Below, piece by piece: positions 18,748 to 29,063 of a stretch of DNA of 64,000 nucleotides (within the stretch, counting starts at the first letter, position 1; each line of letters opens with the position of its first letter). Made by a program: the position numbers and the translations under genes. Source of the stretch: Gracilaria gracilis (taxonomy: Eukaryota; Rhodophyta; Florideophyceae; Gracilariales; Gracilariaceae). Location of the stretch: positions 62,001 to 126,000 of the forward strand of contig JARGSG010000237.1 of the NCBI GenBank assembly GCA_030374805.1, in the 5' to 3' direction. Under the pieces are notes generated by a model that saw only the letters and a list, made by a program, of their open reading frames with translations, was not told the origin of the DNA and did no database searches.

Positions 18748-19266
18748 TCAAGCAGCTCGTGCCATTAGTTTCGGCGTTTCCTCGCGCTTCCATCTTCGTA
18801 AGCACTTCATTCTGAACTTAATAGAAATCCTGGAACCATCATCAAGGGCACAGGTGATCACGCCGCGATTCGGATATGAAACCCAAGGTGCGATTGAGTG
18901 GCGACCATTTTCCCCTGCAATATGAAACGGGGCCCTGAACTGCTTGTGTACCATTTCTCCGTTGACATAGAACGTTGCCTTTCGTCCATTTCCATCGCAC
19001 CGAATCGAAAACCCATGTCGGTATTGTGCAACGCAGATTTGTGCATTGTTTTCAAGACGCCTTTCTTCGATTCTTTGACGGATCCCCAGGCGCCCAGACG
19101 GTACAAGCACAAGCATAGGTGCTTTCAGTCCTGGTTCTTCGGTGGTTCGGAGCGGTCGACTCCATGTTGCCGACACAATAGATAAAGTAAGGAAGGTCAA
19201 GACCATGATAATGCGAGTGACTGAGAAAGTCTTTGAGGCATCACAATCAGAGGTTTGAGCCCACAT
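18748..19266 (-). CDS. Small signal-bearing protein of unknown function
   Basis: 172 aa from the ATG at 19266. Seen: a hydrophobic segment at about residues 19-36 (RIIMVLTFLTLSIVSATW), preceded by a polar start, fitting a signal peptide or signal anchor. The remainder is a compact domain rich in Arg and His with paired Cys: CVAQYRHGFSIRCDGNGRKA, FYVNGEMVHKQFRAPFHIAG and WVSYPNRGVITCALDDGSR. The alternation of short beta-like segments suggests a beta-sandwich or lectin-like fold, but I do not recognise the family. An inner ATG (MVLTFLTL, about residue 21) would give a shorter, classic signal peptide. Inferred: an extracellular or lumenal protein. Its promoter lies to its right, 3' of the EEP nuclease gene. 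Confidence 0.6.
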   Translation of the reverse strand: MWAQTSDCDASKTFSVTRIIMVLTFLTLSIVSATWSRPLRTTEEPGLKAPMLVLVPSGRLGIRQRIEERRLENNAQICVAQYRHGFSIRCDGNGRKATFYVNGEMVHKQFRAPFHIAGENGRHSIAPWVSYPNRGVITCALDDGSRISIKFRMKCLRRWKREETPKLMARAA

Positions 19267-20481
19267 CTTCGCTTATTTGTTTGATTATCTTCCTTTAGCT
19301 CTAGAAAGCAACCTTTCTTTGGAGAGTGTAGATGGTTGAAGAGAGGATACGATACCAGACACAAGCCATTTCCGGCTTTTATGCTTTGGCAAAAACCTTG
19401 TGGCGACGCGCTGGTTTCAGCCACAGTCTGTCATTGTCAGGAGTGCCATGCTTGGAGCCGAAATCCCCTTGTGCTTTCCAAATTGAGTTACACTGGTGTA
19501 GGACACCAGAACCAACGGAATGAGAGCGTTACAATCCCGATCGGGGAAGACTTGTGTATGTCGTTCTAGCATCCATTTTGGGAAACCGAGCACGTGCAAG
19601 TATGGGCGGTTTAGGGGCGTGAAATAGTTTGACTTATGTGTATGTCTCCGAGATAAGTTTTCTGAATGAGTCATATAACGTAGCCCTTCACCGTTGTAGC
19701 AGGGGTAGCGAACGCTAAGCCTTCATAGCTCTCGGGGAACCTCGTGAGAAGAATCAAAAAAAGAGGAAGAACGATCTGGGGCTTGTCTCTTCGATTTGGA
19801 AGCTCATAGCCAGCTGCAAGGTGACGAGTTGGTTAGATGAGTTCCTTCTGAGCGGGCGAGCACAAGACTTACCAAGGGCAACACAAAGGACGTATGCCGA
19901 TGGACCGCGTTAAGTGGTTGTTCTAAGGTAACTTTGGAGAGCAAGCAGCTTGCAAACGATGATCGTAAGCGAAGCGATCCGCTCGACGTTGATCTCATCG
20001 AGCAAGGGATTCGACATTTGCGCCTCAGTCCATGAGTAACATTATGTAGCGGAACGCTACCGTTTACCAAGGGCAAAAGGCAAATCCTAGACTTGGGAGT
20101 ATCCAAGGCCATTGTTTTCACGCCTTCACACCGGCTCTCAACTTGACGTTAAACTCGCACGAGCCGGTTGGAGACAGTGAGGGAGCCCTTCGCGCATTTC
20201 CCTAAAGTTTTCCATTGAAGGAAGGGTTTCAACCGACATGGTTTGGTTCTAAATGCTTCTCTCAGGAACTACGCCAGGTGCTGATAACGATGCTGGCTGC
20301 GGGCTGAGGTTTTCACTTGATCTCGCCGATGACTTTCGCTCGCAGCACCAAGGGTTGCAACGTAGCAAGAGGATTTCGTTCATTCCTCATTCTCATGTCC
20401 AATCTGCTTCTCTCTTGTTGTTTCTATGGAAGGTCTACTCTTCTTATCATTACTCCCAGCAACACTATAGTTCATGTTCAT
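19267..20481. other. Intergenic, 1.2 kb, nothing recognised
   Basis: Between two minus-strand genes. Short frames to 105 aa (19804-20121, -) lack domains. No repeat, RNA or promoter element stood out beyond ordinary sequence. Confidence 0.4.
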
Positions 20482-22422
20482 TCACGCGCAAATCCATCTA
20501 CAAGTGCTCATCAGCCCATCGTGGTCAGAGACGCGATCGGGAGATCCAAAGGGTAACTCCGTGGCAATGTGAGCAACTCGGAGTCGCCCGCAACGCAGGC
20601 AACGGCCCCCGACTAGAATGTGGTCCAATGTTTGGAGTCTACTTTGGAACACAAACGAATACCTTTCATTTGGTGGCAAGGTGCTCCAAAGGTTCTTGAG
20701 AGCTAGAGTTCGTACAGGCGTAGAGAAGTAAAAGTCGTTCAAATCTCCCATCACAACCACAGTACTATTTCTAGGAACTGTGTGAAGGAAATCCCTCACA
20801 GCATTGGCTTGGATCAAGCGTTTTTTCTGACTTGCTTGCAACGGAGGCTGGATACGGCCGAATAGAGCATCGTCTCCAAATTTGCTGTTCCAATGGTTCA
20901 TGACGACAATGACACGTCGACTGCGACGATCCACGAACTCGAACTCTGCAGCCAGAGGCTTACGGCTGTTAGGGAACTGCGAAGGTGCAATACGACCAGG
21001 ATTCAAACTCAAACGTCCATTCTCTATTTGCACTGCATCATTTGGACCCCCTTCCTGTCTTCCTGGCGCAAGTACAACTCTATCGCTTCGATACAAGAAA
21101 GCAACACGGATGTTCTCGCCTGGCAGACCACCGTCTTCCAAGTTCAACGGATCTATGTCAGAAAACTTGTATGAAGATATACGACAAGCTGAATTTGATA
21201 CGTTTGCCAATAACTGTAAGGTAATTGAAGCGGATGTAACATTGGTTCTATTAGAACCATCGTTGTCTCCTATTTCAGATAGTCCAAGAATATCAGGACA
21301 ACACAGATGGTTGGATATGATTTGTCCAATAACTCGGAATCCTTTTTCATCATCCAGAGGATCTCTGTTCTCCAAATTCCAGGTGGCGAGGCGCAGTCTT
21401 CTCTTGTTTGTCTTCTGATGGTAACAGCGGCTCTTGAGGGGAATAGGGAAGGGAGTCTTTCGCTGCCGCTTCAGGACTTCAGTATTGTAAACCTTATACT
21501 GAGAAAACGAGTAGAAAAGCACACCTTTGAACGGCTTCAGATCGATCCCGGCCGTTAAATTCCTCGCACCTCGTGGAACCAGATCATCCTCAACGGTGAT
21601 GACATTTGGCCTGAAGTCCTTCATATTTACGACTGCACTTTGACGTCTCATTGGTAACCGCAATGATAGTTGCCTAGAAACAACCCCAATCTCTCCAAAA
21701 CGTAGTTCTGCGGTAGCGGTCCGAGCTCCCTTAATTGAAACCAGCATATGCTCGTGAGCCTCGTAGAAACACATGGCACTTTCTCGGACAGTGGCGCATG
21801 TGTAGTTCGAGTCGACCAGATTTCTTCGGAGCGCTTCAGGGTCTTCTTCATATCCGCTACCAGTACCAAATGAAGAAAGTGGAGGTTTCGGGTCGAAAGC
21901 GACCGGTTTGATATATCGGAGAGGCACAGTACCAACGATTCTAGCTTCAGAGTCCACGAGTTCAGTGACGGGTAAATCTTTTGGTCTTGAAGACGGAACG
22001 AATTCTTCAACGGTCCCTCGTACTTCCACAACATCGCCAACTTCGGGAACTACTTGGGGGACGAAGGTGGGCCGAAACAAGTAAATAGCTTCAGATGTAA
22101 GGGGATCTTCATCTTCGTAGAGGTCTTGAAGCCAAATCGACGGTGTACGCGCCGCATTGTTTATTGCAGTCACGACACCTATAGTTGTGACATTGTTTCC
22201 AACCAACGGCGATATCGTTCCCGGACCTTGAATTTCGCTGATGTAGAAAAAGTCGCTAGCTGGAGGGGGGATGTACAGAGGCTGATGGCAATATTCTCGG
22301 CGATAACAACGCTGACCGGCACCGCAATCGCTCCGAAAGCTACAACGTGAGCGTAATCCATGACCAATACCTTTCACAAAAAGCACAATGAGAACAAGAC
22401 CAAAGAAGACGTGTCGCACCAT
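20482..22422 (-). CDS. Secreted endonuclease/exonuclease/phosphatase (EEP) family nuclease
   Basis: 646 aa from the ATG at 22422; the frame opens 15 bp earlier with GTG. Seen: a signal peptide (MVRHVFFGLVLIVLFVKGIG), then a short Cys-rich knot (CSFRSDCGAGQRCYRREYC), then an OB-like region (FYISEIQGPGTISPLVGNNV...GVVTAI) as in bacterial ExeM/NucH extracellular nucleases. The EEP domain follows: RLATWNLEN, DILGLSEIGDN, VVMNHWNSKFGDD, VVVMGDLNDF, LDHILV and VSDHDGL. The metal and catalytic residues (Asn, Glu, His, Asp/Asn, Asp-His) are all present, so it should be active. Known: secreted EEP nucleases degrade extracellular DNA or RNA. The domain order resembles bacterial extracellular nucleases, so old transfer is possible. 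Inferred: nutrient scavenging or defence outside the cell. Confidence 0.82.
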   Translation of the reverse strand: MVRHVFFGLVLIVLFVKGIGHGLRSRCSFRSDCGAGQRCYRREYCHQPLYIPPPASDFFYISEIQGPGTISPLVGNNVTTIGVVTAINNAARTPSIWLQDLYEDEDPLTSEAIYLFRPTFVPQVVPEVGDVVEVRGTVEEFVPSSRPKDLPVTELVDSEARIVGTVPLRYIKPVAFDPKPPLSSFGTGSGYEEDPEALRRNLVDSNYTCATVRESAMCFYEAHEHMLVSIKGARTATAELRFGEIGVVSRQLSLRLPMRRQSAVVNMKDFRPNVITVEDDLVPRGARNLTAGIDLKPFKGVLFYSFSQYKVYNTEVLKRQRKTPFPIPLKSRCYHQKTNKRRLRLATWNLENRDPLDDEKGFRVIGQIISNHLCCPDILGLSEIGDNDGSNRTNVTSASITLQLLANVSNSACRISSYKFSDIDPLNLEDGGLPGENIRVAFLYRSDRVVLAPGRQEGGPNDAVQIENGRLSLNPGRIAPSQFPNSRKPLAAEFEFVDRRSRRVIVVMNHWNSKFGDDALFGRIQPPLQASQKKRLIQANAVRDFLHTVPRNSTVVVMGDLNDFYFSTPVRTLALKNLWSTLPPNERYSFVFQSRLQTLDHILVGGRCLRCGRLRVAHIATELPFGSPDRVSDHDGLMSTCRWICA

Positions 22423-24401
22423 ATCCTGCAATCGCACTGAACCCCGGTGTGCGGAACCTAGATTTCAAGCGTGATGCTCAGAAGCTTCCGTGAGGAGAGG
22501 ACAAGCCTTTTAAATACCACACTGATGCCATTGTAAAGATGCACATGGCATCACTTGGCTCTCAGAATCCAATAGGGGATAAGAACATGGGCTTCAGAAG
22601 ATTCCTGATGCGGCTGTGAACATCGGTTGAAATGCACCGGCGTGATCTGTTGCTTTTTTTTTTTCTTTTTGCTGAGCGGATGAGTTTGATTTGATTATAA
22701 TCGTAAACGTTTCAAACAAAAAGGTCCAAGGTCCAAGGGTATAATATAATACTATATATAATATATAGATGACTAGCCCTTGGGTCTCACGGTGAGACTC
22801 TCACCACGACAATGGTGAGCTCCACGGCGTAAGCCCGCTGAGAGGGGGAGAAAGCAATATCATCTTGACCTTTGCCTTCGTCAGTCGTATCGTAGTGCAA
22901 AGCATGAAAAAGCCAATGAAGAAATTATCTTGGATGGCAGCAGTTCAAAGAACAGTCGGAATCACAAAATCGTATAAGAGTGTTAAGGGTTACCCTGTAA
23001 GATTACATATGCCCTATCTATCTATGCTATGTCCCGTTGTTCGAACGAATGGTTCGGCTGGAATCTCCAGTACTTTTTCTCTGCTTCAGATTCCATCTCC
23101 AGCTGCTGCGGACAATCGTTATAGTCATCTCCCACCTCAAAACCCCACCCTTTTTGGCAGGGACATTGCATTCCTTCCACAGCAGCCATGTGTCGTTGAA
23201 ATAGCTCGCCTTGCTGTTTCATTGGTTTGCCTTTGTACAAACGACTACGATACAGTGAATGCTGTGGGTTCGCCTAGCTACCGTGTACAGAAAGAGTTTC
23301 GAGCTGAGTGTCAAAACATAACTTCGAATCTATCATCTTCACGCTGGGCATTTTCGTCGCAACCCGTCGGTATGAGCCTTTCGTCCTACCTCAGAGGTCT
23401 AATGCCTTTTCGGGAGTACTTTCTTCTTCTTTATTGTGGTCGGTGTACCGTTGGTACAATGTGATCATTAGGTGAGCGTAGCACGGTTGTTGTAACCTTT
23501 ACAGCCAGTGTCACTGACTAAGTTCTCTTGAGGACGCTTTGTACGTAGTTGAATGAAGTTAGCAAACCCCTCTCGCGGCACGAGTAGTAAAGTTTAAATG
23601 TGTTTGCGCTCACCCTTTTGACTGTAAAAGTTCCTACCCTTGGTATGTGAAGTGATGAAATGAGGTCAAATAATGCTCTTGTACAATTCCTGTAGAACAA
23701 CACAAACACGTGTGCGAAAGCGAAATCAACGTCTTAGACTGTAGAGGTATTTCACATGGGAGACCGCTTCGCAGAGAAACGCCCCGTGAGATTGTCAGCA
23801 TGTTTCCACTGCAAGGGGCTTGGTAACGGTAGATACAATGAGGCGGTCCCAGAAAAGTCTTGGATGTGAAAGTACGTGTGCTTTCGAAGTAGTGTTGCTG
23901 ACGGAAGTGCAGTGTTTGTTTTGTGGTACGAAAATATGAGCGTTTTCGTCGATTCACCTCGTACAACGTCAATCATTTGATCGGTCTCTGGTAAAGAATT
24001 GGGGTGAGAGCCCCCGTTGAATGTATACGACGATCATGTATGATATTGAAGGGGACAGTGAACAATGTCGCCACGCAGTGAAATGTTCATTCGTACAGCT
24101 TGTCCACCGTACGTTTGGAAAATGTATTCGGAGAGTGAGTGTGGAGCGTGAATCGGGGTTGGCATAATCATGCATTCAAGGTGAGTTGCGAACATGCATT
24201 CAGACAGAGGGTGGGAGAGTCGGGTCGGGGGAGTTTGGGCTGGGAGAGGGGGATGGATGCTCGGGTATAAAAGCTGGAGGCTGCGTCGAAGAGGAGAGTC
24301 CGAAGCTGTTCTGTCGCTCAAGTCACTTTCTCTACTGCATCTCGGAAGCTCTTTAGCTGAGGTGAGGTCGAACTCGAGTAGCTTGAAACCGGTACTCCGT
24401 C
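22423..24401. other. Divergent intergenic region, 2 kb, with AT-rich tract
   Basis: Contains a T-rich run near 22650-22670, a TA-rich tract at about 22741-22768, and the promoter of the following gene with a TATA box at 24266. A frame at 22904-23464 (+, 186 aa from its ATG) has no recognisable domain and I do not support it as a gene. Confidence 0.45.
24266..24273 (+). promoter_or_regulatory. TATA box (TATAAAAG) of the zinc-knuckle/PPase-like gene
   Basis: A perfect TATAAAAG lies 136 bp before the ATG, which would put the transcription start near 24296 and leave a leader of about 105 nt. The same octamer sits before the secreted-protein gene at 45932. Confidence 0.6.
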
Positions 24402-27400
24402 ATGAGTGACAACAAAGCGTCGATGAACGTTGTGGCAGGAATGGAGATGAGTGGCGTCCGAAACGATGAACGCAACAAGACGGTGATGCAGCATGTAAAG
24501 GGGCGTATTGTGCCATCAAATAACCGCACAGGCAAGAAGAAGGGAGGGAACAATGCTCGCAAAGCACAGATAATGGGGCGGGGAAAGAGGGGTACGGTTC
24601 CATCAAAAGACGAAACTGGTAAGACGAAGACAGGGCCCCCGGAAAAGCGGTGCTACCAATGTGGAGAGTTGGGGCACATCATGATGGTTTGTAAGAATAG
24701 ACCATTCAATCAGATGAAGCTGCAGAAGCTCAGCGTCAGTACCTTGGCGAGTACTGTGTCAACAAAGTCGCCCAAAGGCGGCAGTGGAAATGGCGGACAC
24801 AAATGTGACAAAGCACACGGCAAAGAAGACAAGAAAAGTGAGGCAGAGAATGTAAGCAGTCCTGAGCGCTTGGAAATCACTAGAATCGAGCCGGTCGAAG
24901 ATGAACGCGGGATGAAGGAGCCCGCCTCAAGGTTGCGAGTGTATGGCACCTACTTTGGCGTAGAGGAAGGAAGCTACCAAGGATACAAGCCTGTATCTCC
25001 AAGGGACTTTGGAGAAGATGATTTGCTTTGGGCGTCTGCATCAACAAACGAGGTTGATGAGATTGATCCGGGAATGCTGAGAGACCACTCAAAGACATCA
25101 AAGTCTTTGCTGATATTTGCTTGGGTGTTGTCTCTGGCGTTGTTGCTGCTAGTGGTGTGGCAGTTCTTGATCGGGCGTTGTTTGGTAACGGAGCTGTGTG
25201 AAACGAATGACAGGAGCAGCGACGTGAGCGCTGGCTACTTGTTTAAGACATTTGACTTTAGGGTTCCCACATGGTTTGTGTGGACAAACCTGGTAGGTGG
25301 GACTCTGGGTCTGCTTGTGGCGTCAATCGTTGCCTTTTTCATTCTGAGAAGTGCTGTTGGATCTGCAAGGATGGTGGCAACATCGACGCTGATTCGGAAA
25401 AGCTCTGTGCGTTTCCTCGGCCAACAATCTGTGGCGTTCATCGCGCCGTTTGCGATGCTTTTCATTCTGTTGGGAGTGAAAGTGAATTGGGAGACTGCCG
25501 GCTCTTTTGGGATCGGTGCGTTGCTGGGTATGAGCACTGACTTGATCTGGAAGGGTATAGGCTCGCGTGGGAGCGTGCGAACTGCAGCTGTACTGCGAAC
25601 GGGCTTTGGGCTAGGAATGCAACTGTCATTCGGTGTAGCAGTGGTAGTGAGCCTATCGATGCTGGGCATTAGTTTGTTTGGTATTTCGACTGCATACCTG
25701 GTGTTCAGCGACGTGCGGGCGCTGGGGGGTTTCGCAGCTGGCGCTGCTACGAGTGCATTGTTCTTACGGCTATCAGGGTGTGTGTTTGGTGCGTCATTAC
25801 TTACGCATGCGGAGCAAGCCATGTGGGAGGACCACCGAAAGGGGAAGAAGGCCGTAGCGCACTGGCTTGCATCGTACGTACGACAGTCAACTGTCATGGG
25901 ACCGGATTGGTTTTATTCCCATGTATCATCCATATTGGCTACGGCTATCGTGGCGTCGAGCCTGCCCTTCTATTCTCGCGATTCGTTTGCCACATGTGTA
26001 TACAATCACTTGGCCATTGATCAAGAGTGTGGGCCGTTTGGAAAATCCAAAGCACTGTCACATGCAGTGTACATCTGCCGAAACGACAACTTGTATTTGA
26101 GCTATCCGAACTTGACTACTGAATCGTCTGTTTCTGTGTTTATTGGGGTTCCGTTTCTACTGGCATTGGTTGGCTTGTTGACATCTATCGTCTGTGCAAC
26201 GGTGGTGAAGGTATGGGGTTTGGGATTAGAATCTCATTCAAGCAGGGTGGAGAACGTACGAAAGAGGTTGACGGTGAACGCGCTCGTTGGGGGTGTGATA
26301 CTTGTGGTATGCTTCGCGGCGATTTGCTTCGGGCTGTTTGGTCCATCTTCGTCATTTGCTTCTCAGAGAGGATTTGGCAGTAGAAACAAGCTACAGCGGA
26401 TGGTATTGGATGGGGGTGAAGGCGGATGTGTTACGCGAACCCAAAGTGTAAGGAACTTGGATTCTCCGCTTCCCATTCCAAGTGGAGGGCGGATGATAGC
26501 GGACGAGTATCGACCTTTGACTGCGTCGGGCCGAAGCTTGGGGCGCGTTTCTTCAACTGGTTGGAGGCTGTTCCTCTGCAGCCTTATAGGGCTCGTGGTT
26601 GCGTTCTTGTTGAGTGGGTGGTGTGGAGTATTCTTTGGATTGGAATCATTCAAACCTGTCGCCGCCGTTAAGAAGGCGGCGTTGTCTGGGACGACAGCAC
26701 TCATTGTTCAGAGTGTGGCAAACGGCATGATGTGCAGTATGGGGGCAGGTATCGTTATTGTGGGAGCCACTTTGTGCTCGTTTGCTCTCTATGATGCTTA
26801 TGGCGTGGGTATCATGACGGTGGCGTATATGAGCATGGGTGGGGTGGCATGTACCGCCGTTGCACTTGGGGGCGTGAGACATGGTGCATTCGGTGTTTTA
26901 CGCGTTACATCGGGGCGTCGTGTCACGGGGAGCGATGGTGTTGTTGAGAGAATTGGTTTTGAGGCGGCTGCGATTGGGGAATGCTTTTTGCAAGGAGCAT
27001 CGGTGATGACAGGCTTGGTACTGATTCTAGCGGCACTGGAGCAAGCGGGACTCCAACTGTCGCCGAGGGAACTTGTGGGTGGACCTGAGCAACCGCCGTT
27101 GAAACTGATCAGAGGCACTGGGCTGATAACATTCGACGTCGCTGTGCGGTGTGGGCTCGGGATCGGAATCGTTCTTCCACTGGCTATTGCGGGGACCTTG
27201 TGTGCCGTGGCTAAACAAGAAGCAATTCTGGGATTGAGAGGAGCGGAACCGGAATCATCAACGCGCAGATTGGGATTGTTATCGTTGGTGGAAAGCATGT
27301 TGCCTTTCGGGATTGCGCTCGTATCTCCGTTCGTGGTCGGGTTTGGACTTGGCAACCGTGCTGTTATTGCTATGGCAGCATCCTCTGTTTTCGTAAGTTT

Positions 27401-28004
27401 TGTGGTTGGGAGCTTTTTGCGCACGTATGGAACTGGTATCAGGAAAGGGTTTGCAGCACTTGGGAAGACTAAGCGGACTGAGTCTACGAGAAGGGCGAAG
27501 TCTATTGCATTGACGTTGTGTGATATGGCTGAACCGGCGATGCATTCAGTGAGTAAGCTGTTTGCTGCTGTTTCTGTTGTGTCTGTGTCGTTGATGCAGC
27601 CAGACAGCAGCCGGGGGTGGGTTGGGGCAGTTTTGTTGGGTTTAACCATCGTGTGTGTCTGCGCGTTCATTATGTGGAAGTATTGGGCGGGAAAACGTCG
27701 GCCCAATGCCACCACTATTCCCACCCATGCTTCGAGGCCGGTGAGTCCATACTATGTGGAATCACCGACATTTGATCCTCGCAAGGTGGTTGCAGGCAGT
27801 CAGATGTCGGAAGCTCTTCATGCTTTCGGACCTGCCAGACTGCCTGTAAGTCCTCAGGTGTTACCTGGACTCTCTCGTCGGTCCAGAGCTGAGTTCACAA
27901 CCATAGAGTTGGAACCGTTGGGCTCTCCGAGAGTGGGTCACCCCGTTGTTTTATCCACTACAGTTTTGCCGGATGACACGGGGAGGACGCCGCGAGCGAA
28001 CTGA
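24402..28004 (+). CDS. CCHC zinc knuckle fused to degenerate H+-pyrophosphatase-like membrane domain
   Basis: 1200 aa from the ATG at 24402, single exon. Seen: a basic N-terminus with one CCHC knuckle (C84, C87, H92, C97), a charged linker to about residue 230, then about 14-16 hydrophobic segments with a polar break at 670-725, and a polar tail from about 1110. Blocks line up in order with vacuolar H+-PPases: GSVRTAAVLRTGFGLGMQLS (cf. NARTTLEAR...GAVMGF), GGFAAGAATSALFLRLSG (cf. GYGLGGSSMALFGRVGG), GWRLFLCSLIGL (cf. NWQLFLCVCVGL), FKPVAAVKKAALSGTTAL (cf. YSPVQDVADSCRTGAAT), YGVGIMTVAYMS (cf. YGVAVAALGMLS) and SPFVVGFGLG (cf. TPLIVGFFFG). The acidic catalytic motifs (DDPRNPA/DNVGDNVGD, SDNAGG, GDTIGDPLKDT) are replaced by KAVAHW..., RHGAFG and ALTLCDMAEPAMHS. 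Inferred: cannot hydrolyse PPi; an RNA- or protein-binding membrane protein. Confidence 0.75.
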   Translation: MSDNKASMNVVAGMEMSGVRNDERNKTVMQHVKGRIVPSNNRTGKKKGGNNARKAQIMGRGKRGTVPSKDETGKTKTGPPEKRCYQCGELGHIMMVCKNRPFNQMKLQKLSVSTLASTVSTKSPKGGSGNGGHKCDKAHGKEDKKSEAENVSSPERLEITRIEPVEDERGMKEPASRLRVYGTYFGVEEGSYQGYKPVSPRDFGEDDLLWASASTNEVDEIDPGMLRDHSKTSKSLLIFAWVLSLALLLLVVWQFLIGRCLVTELCETNDRSSDVSAGYLFKTFDFRVPTWFVWTNLVGGTLGLLVASIVAFFILRSAVGSARMVATSTLIRKSSVRFLGQQSVAFIAPFAMLFILLGVKVNWETAGSFGIGALLGMSTDLIWKGIGSRGSVRTAAVLRTGFGLGMQLSFGVAVVVSLSMLGISLFGISTAYLVFSDVRALGGFAAGAATSALFLRLSGCVFGASLLTHAEQAMWEDHRKGKKAVAHWLASYVRQSTVMGPDWFYSHVSSILATAIVASSLPFYSRDSFATCVYNHLAIDQECGPFGKSKALSHAVYICRNDNLYLSYPNLTTESSVSVFIGVPFLLALVGLLTSIVCATVVKVWGLGLESHSSRVENVRKRLTVNALVGGVILVVCFAAICFGLFGPSSSFASQRGFGSRNKLQRMVLDGGEGGCVTRTQSVRNLDSPLPIPSGGRMIADEYRPLTASGRSLGRVSSTGWRLFLCSLIGLVVAFLLSGWCGVFFGLESFKPVAAVKKAALSGTTALIVQSVANGMMCSMGAGIVIVGATLCSFALYDAYGVGIMTVAYMSMGGVACTAVALGGVRHGAFGVLRVTSGRRVTGSDGVVERIGFEAAAIGECFLQGASVMTGLVLILAALEQAGLQLSPRELVGGPEQPPLKLIRGTGLITFDVAVRCGLGIGIVLPLAIAGTLCAVAKQEAILGLRGAEPESSTRRLGLLSLVESMLPFGIALVSPFVVGFGLGNRAVIAMAASSVFVSFVVGSFLRTYGTGIRKGFAALGKTKRTESTRRAKSIALTLCDMAEPAMHSVSKLFAAVSVVSVSLMQPDSSRGWVGAVLLGLTIVCVCAFIMWKYWAGKRRPNATTIPTHASRPVSPYYVESPTFDPRKVVAGSQMSEALHAFGPARLPVSPQVLPGLSRRSRAEFTTIELEPLGSPRVGHPVVLSTTVLPDDTGRTPRAN

Positions 28005-28361
28005 GGCATTCTGACATGCAGTTGGTTGTGAAATCAGTGTAAAACTCTTCCATCCCATGGGCTCGGTCATGAATCTGTCAACTTCTAGCAAGTCTTGGGG
28101 CCTTTTGTAAGATAATCTACCTGCTAATAGAATTAGTGCTTCTGAGACTTGGATCTTACTAGTACTAGAACATAGAGCGTGCGCGCAGGTGTTGGCGTTT
28201 CGTCTTTTATGGCAGAAGCAGCCGCAAGGAAAGCTGCTGTGTCAAAACTACTGGAGAAAGTACGATAGTGCAGGAAGGGGGTAGCGTTTTACTCAGAATA
28301 GTACAAGAATCTCAAACCGTTATGGAAAACCCGCATGCTACCTTACGCGGACAGTCACATA

Positions 28362-28390
28362 TTACGCAGAAGCTCTCAACTTCTGCGTAA
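28362..28390. repeat. Perfect hairpin TTACGCAGAAG-n7-CTTCTGCGTAA
   Basis: Exact 11-bp arms with a 7-bp loop (CTCTCAA), about 360 bp after the upstream stop codon. A TTACGCGG fragment precedes it at 28343. Function unknown. Confidence 0.6.
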
Positions 28391-28680
28391 AATTGCCAGT
28401 TTTGTGTTCAGTTCATACTAGGTTCCAAGTCATTGTGGAATATCGAGAAGTGACCTTGTAGATGGTTTAGCGAAAGATACCCTTGAGATCTCCTTGGAGG
28501 AGCAGATTCGCGGTGTGGCAGTGAGTTTTGAGCAGTTTCTTGCCCTGTGTCGCCTACCCAGAAACATGAGATCGCTCGAAGAGCGAAAAGGTATCCTAAG
28601 GAGGGAAAATTGGACTACATCAAGCGGTTTCAAAGGCAAGAGGGCTAAATGCTACCGTCCCGTTGTACAAGAGTAGGAAC

Positions 28681-28711
28681 GCTACCGTTAGTACCAACGG
28701 TACCAACGGTA
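28681..28711. repeat. Copy of dispersed TACCAACGGTA motif
   Basis: Reads GCTACCGTTAGTACCAACGG then TACCAACGGTA, so the motif occurs twice in tandem plus one inverted half. Related to the near-palindrome at 11114 and to copies at 44141 and 55638. Confidence 0.5.
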
Positions 28712-29063
28712 CTTGCGCCCCGTGCCGGACGAATAATATTCCAGACTCAGGTGGCTCTGGAATCCAGAGCACCAAGCAATGAATCCTCACCTCAAATATC
28801 TTAATGGAATCGCATTGGAAACGCCATATTTCAAACATTTCCACATCAAGAGGTTCATTACATGTGATCTTCACTCCATGAAGATTTACCTCGAGACAGC
28901 CCCGCAAATTGTATTAAGAGGGCTGGCCCTCCTCCGAACGCTAACCTTCTAACCCTTACCTTTGTACATGGCGTTCAAATTGTAGACAAATCTTCGCGGG
29001 ACTTGTGGAGGTTTTGTTGGTCACTATTAGATACATTGGTCGAAACGGCATATAGCATTCCTC

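Larger units (their letters stand above)
28005..29063. other. Intergenic, 1.06 kb, with hairpin and repeat copy
   Basis: Holds a perfect 11-bp inverted repeat (28362-28390) and a copy of the dispersed TACCAACGGTA motif (28681-28711). Both flanking genes are on the plus strand, so it should carry the promoter of the aminotransferase-like gene. Frames up to 95 aa look random. Confidence 0.45.

Noticed and set aside
22904-23464. 186-aa plus-strand frame in the 22-24 kb gap
   Set aside because: The frame starts before its first ATG, has no domain, signal or repeat, and lies in an AT-variable intergenic region; no supporting evidence.
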